Of a stretch of DNA of 64,000 nt, positions 63,631 to 64,000 are shown one piece after another (within the stretch, counting starts at the first letter, position 1; each line of letters opens with the position of its first letter). The notes below the pieces were generated by a model, which was not told the origin of the DNA, did no database searches, and saw nothing but the letters and a program-made list of their open reading frames with translations. The stretch comes from CBDCZY01 sp965224745 (GTDB lineage: Bacteria > Pseudomonadota > Gammaproteobacteria > Methylococcales > Methylomonadaceae): contig CBDCZY010000001.1 in the NCBI GenBank assembly GCA_965224745.1, positions 710,543 through 774,542 of the forward strand, in the 5' to 3' direction. A program made the translations under genes and the position numbers.

Positions 63631-64000
63631 CAGTTTTCCTCTTCTTTAGATTTCATTAACAGGCGGTCTTTAGGTACAAATTTCATTACTTCTACTGTTT
63701 TCTTGCGTTTTCCCGGGAACAGACTGGCGTTGGAGCTGATACTGCAACCTTCGTTGCCGAAACTGAAGCCATTTTGCCCCTGTTGGGCATGAAAGTCTTC
63801 GTGACGCAGTTCCTCATGGCTGGTCGGGATGACAAAGCGATCTTCATAATTGGCAATCGCCATATAGCGGTACATCTCGCGGACTTGAGTTTCCGTCAGG
63901 CCGACTTCGTCCAATACGGTAGTATCCACTTTCCCTTCGACGTTTTCCATACGGAAGAAACTTCGCATAGCGATCATACGTTTCAAGGCAAGTATGATCG
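63630..64000 (-). CDS. narH: Respiratory nitrate reductase beta subunit, C-terminal part (cut by window edge)
   Basis: The frame continues unbroken to base 64000, so the N-terminal iron-sulfur part lies to the right of the window. The visible 120 or so residues contain LALKRMIAMRSFFR, EMYRYMAIANYEDRFVIPTSHEE and FGNEGCSISSNASLFPGKRKKTVEV, typical of the NarH C-terminus. NarH carries electrons from NarI to NarG. narG is expected just beyond the edge. Confidence 0.93.
   Translation of the reverse strand, partial: IILALKRMIAMRSFFRMENVEGKVDTTVLDEVGLTETQVREMYRYMAIANYEDRFVIPTSHEELRHEDFHAQQGQNGFSFGNEGCSISSNASLFPGKRKKTVEVMKFVPKDRLLMKSKEEEN

Noticed and set aside
1..64000. CRISPR arrays, tRNA, rRNA and riboswitches
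   Set aside because: I found no regularly spaced repeats, no cloverleaf-like sequence and no riboswitch motif that I could recognise.

Overview
The window reads as a chromosomal segment of an AT-leaning gammaproteobacterium. Supporting this are the gene orders tgt-yajC-secD-secF, ndk-rlmN-pilW-hisS-yfgM-bamB-der and aroQ-accB-accC-prmA, a polar FimV protein and a PilW pilotin. The metabolic genes point to a sulfur-oxidising bacterium that respires or assimilates nitrate. They include a persulfide dioxygenase-rhodanese, a SoxCD-like sulfite dehydrogenase, narGHJI, nirBD, three NarK transporters and an octaheme HAO-family enzyme. Genus cannot be fixed from the sequence alone; a Thiotrichales-like lineage is a guess.

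Bases 1-15480 are housekeeping: a truncated RecQ-type helicase, htpG behind a heat-shock-type promoter, tgt/Sec genes, ndk, and the rlmN to der run. Bases 15650-21490 form a thiol/sulfur block: tpx, an ETHE1-like dioxygenase fused to a rhodanese, a chemoreceptor-type signalling protein also fused to a rhodanese, a two-receiver response regulator, and soxD/soxC. A 159-bp palindromic element sits in frame inside soxD. Bases 21600-42080 are mostly housekeeping again: DUF3426, prmA, acc, aroQ, TlpA, dsbD, cutA, fxsA, def, radical SAM, HerA-like ATPase, adk, lpxD, asd, fimV and an L,D-transpeptidase. A complete IS21-family element with its target duplication lies between the HerA-like gene and adk.

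Bases 42450-64000 are a nitrogen-oxide island. A four-gene leftward operon encodes a nitrate/nitrite transporter, an octaheme HAO-family cytochrome, a nine-heme cytochrome c fused to a b-type membrane domain, and a formate/nitrite channel. It is followed by a PP2C-kinase fusion, nirB-nirD-phzF, a divergent narK, a second PP2C-kinase fusion and a third narK. At the right edge narH(partial)-narJ-narI-hemerythrin run leftward. Sigma-54 (-24/-12) elements with correct spacing precede the first narK, nirB and the two other narK genes, and an NtrC-type dyad lies near the last, so nitrogen control is likely.

Two small mobile structures stand out. The 159-bp palindromic repeat occurs twice. One copy is in soxD, adding 54 codons in front of the signal peptide while keeping both soxC and soxD open. 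The other is split by a 1754-bp IS1634-type element with a 6-bp target duplication, and the soxD copy shows the unfilled site.
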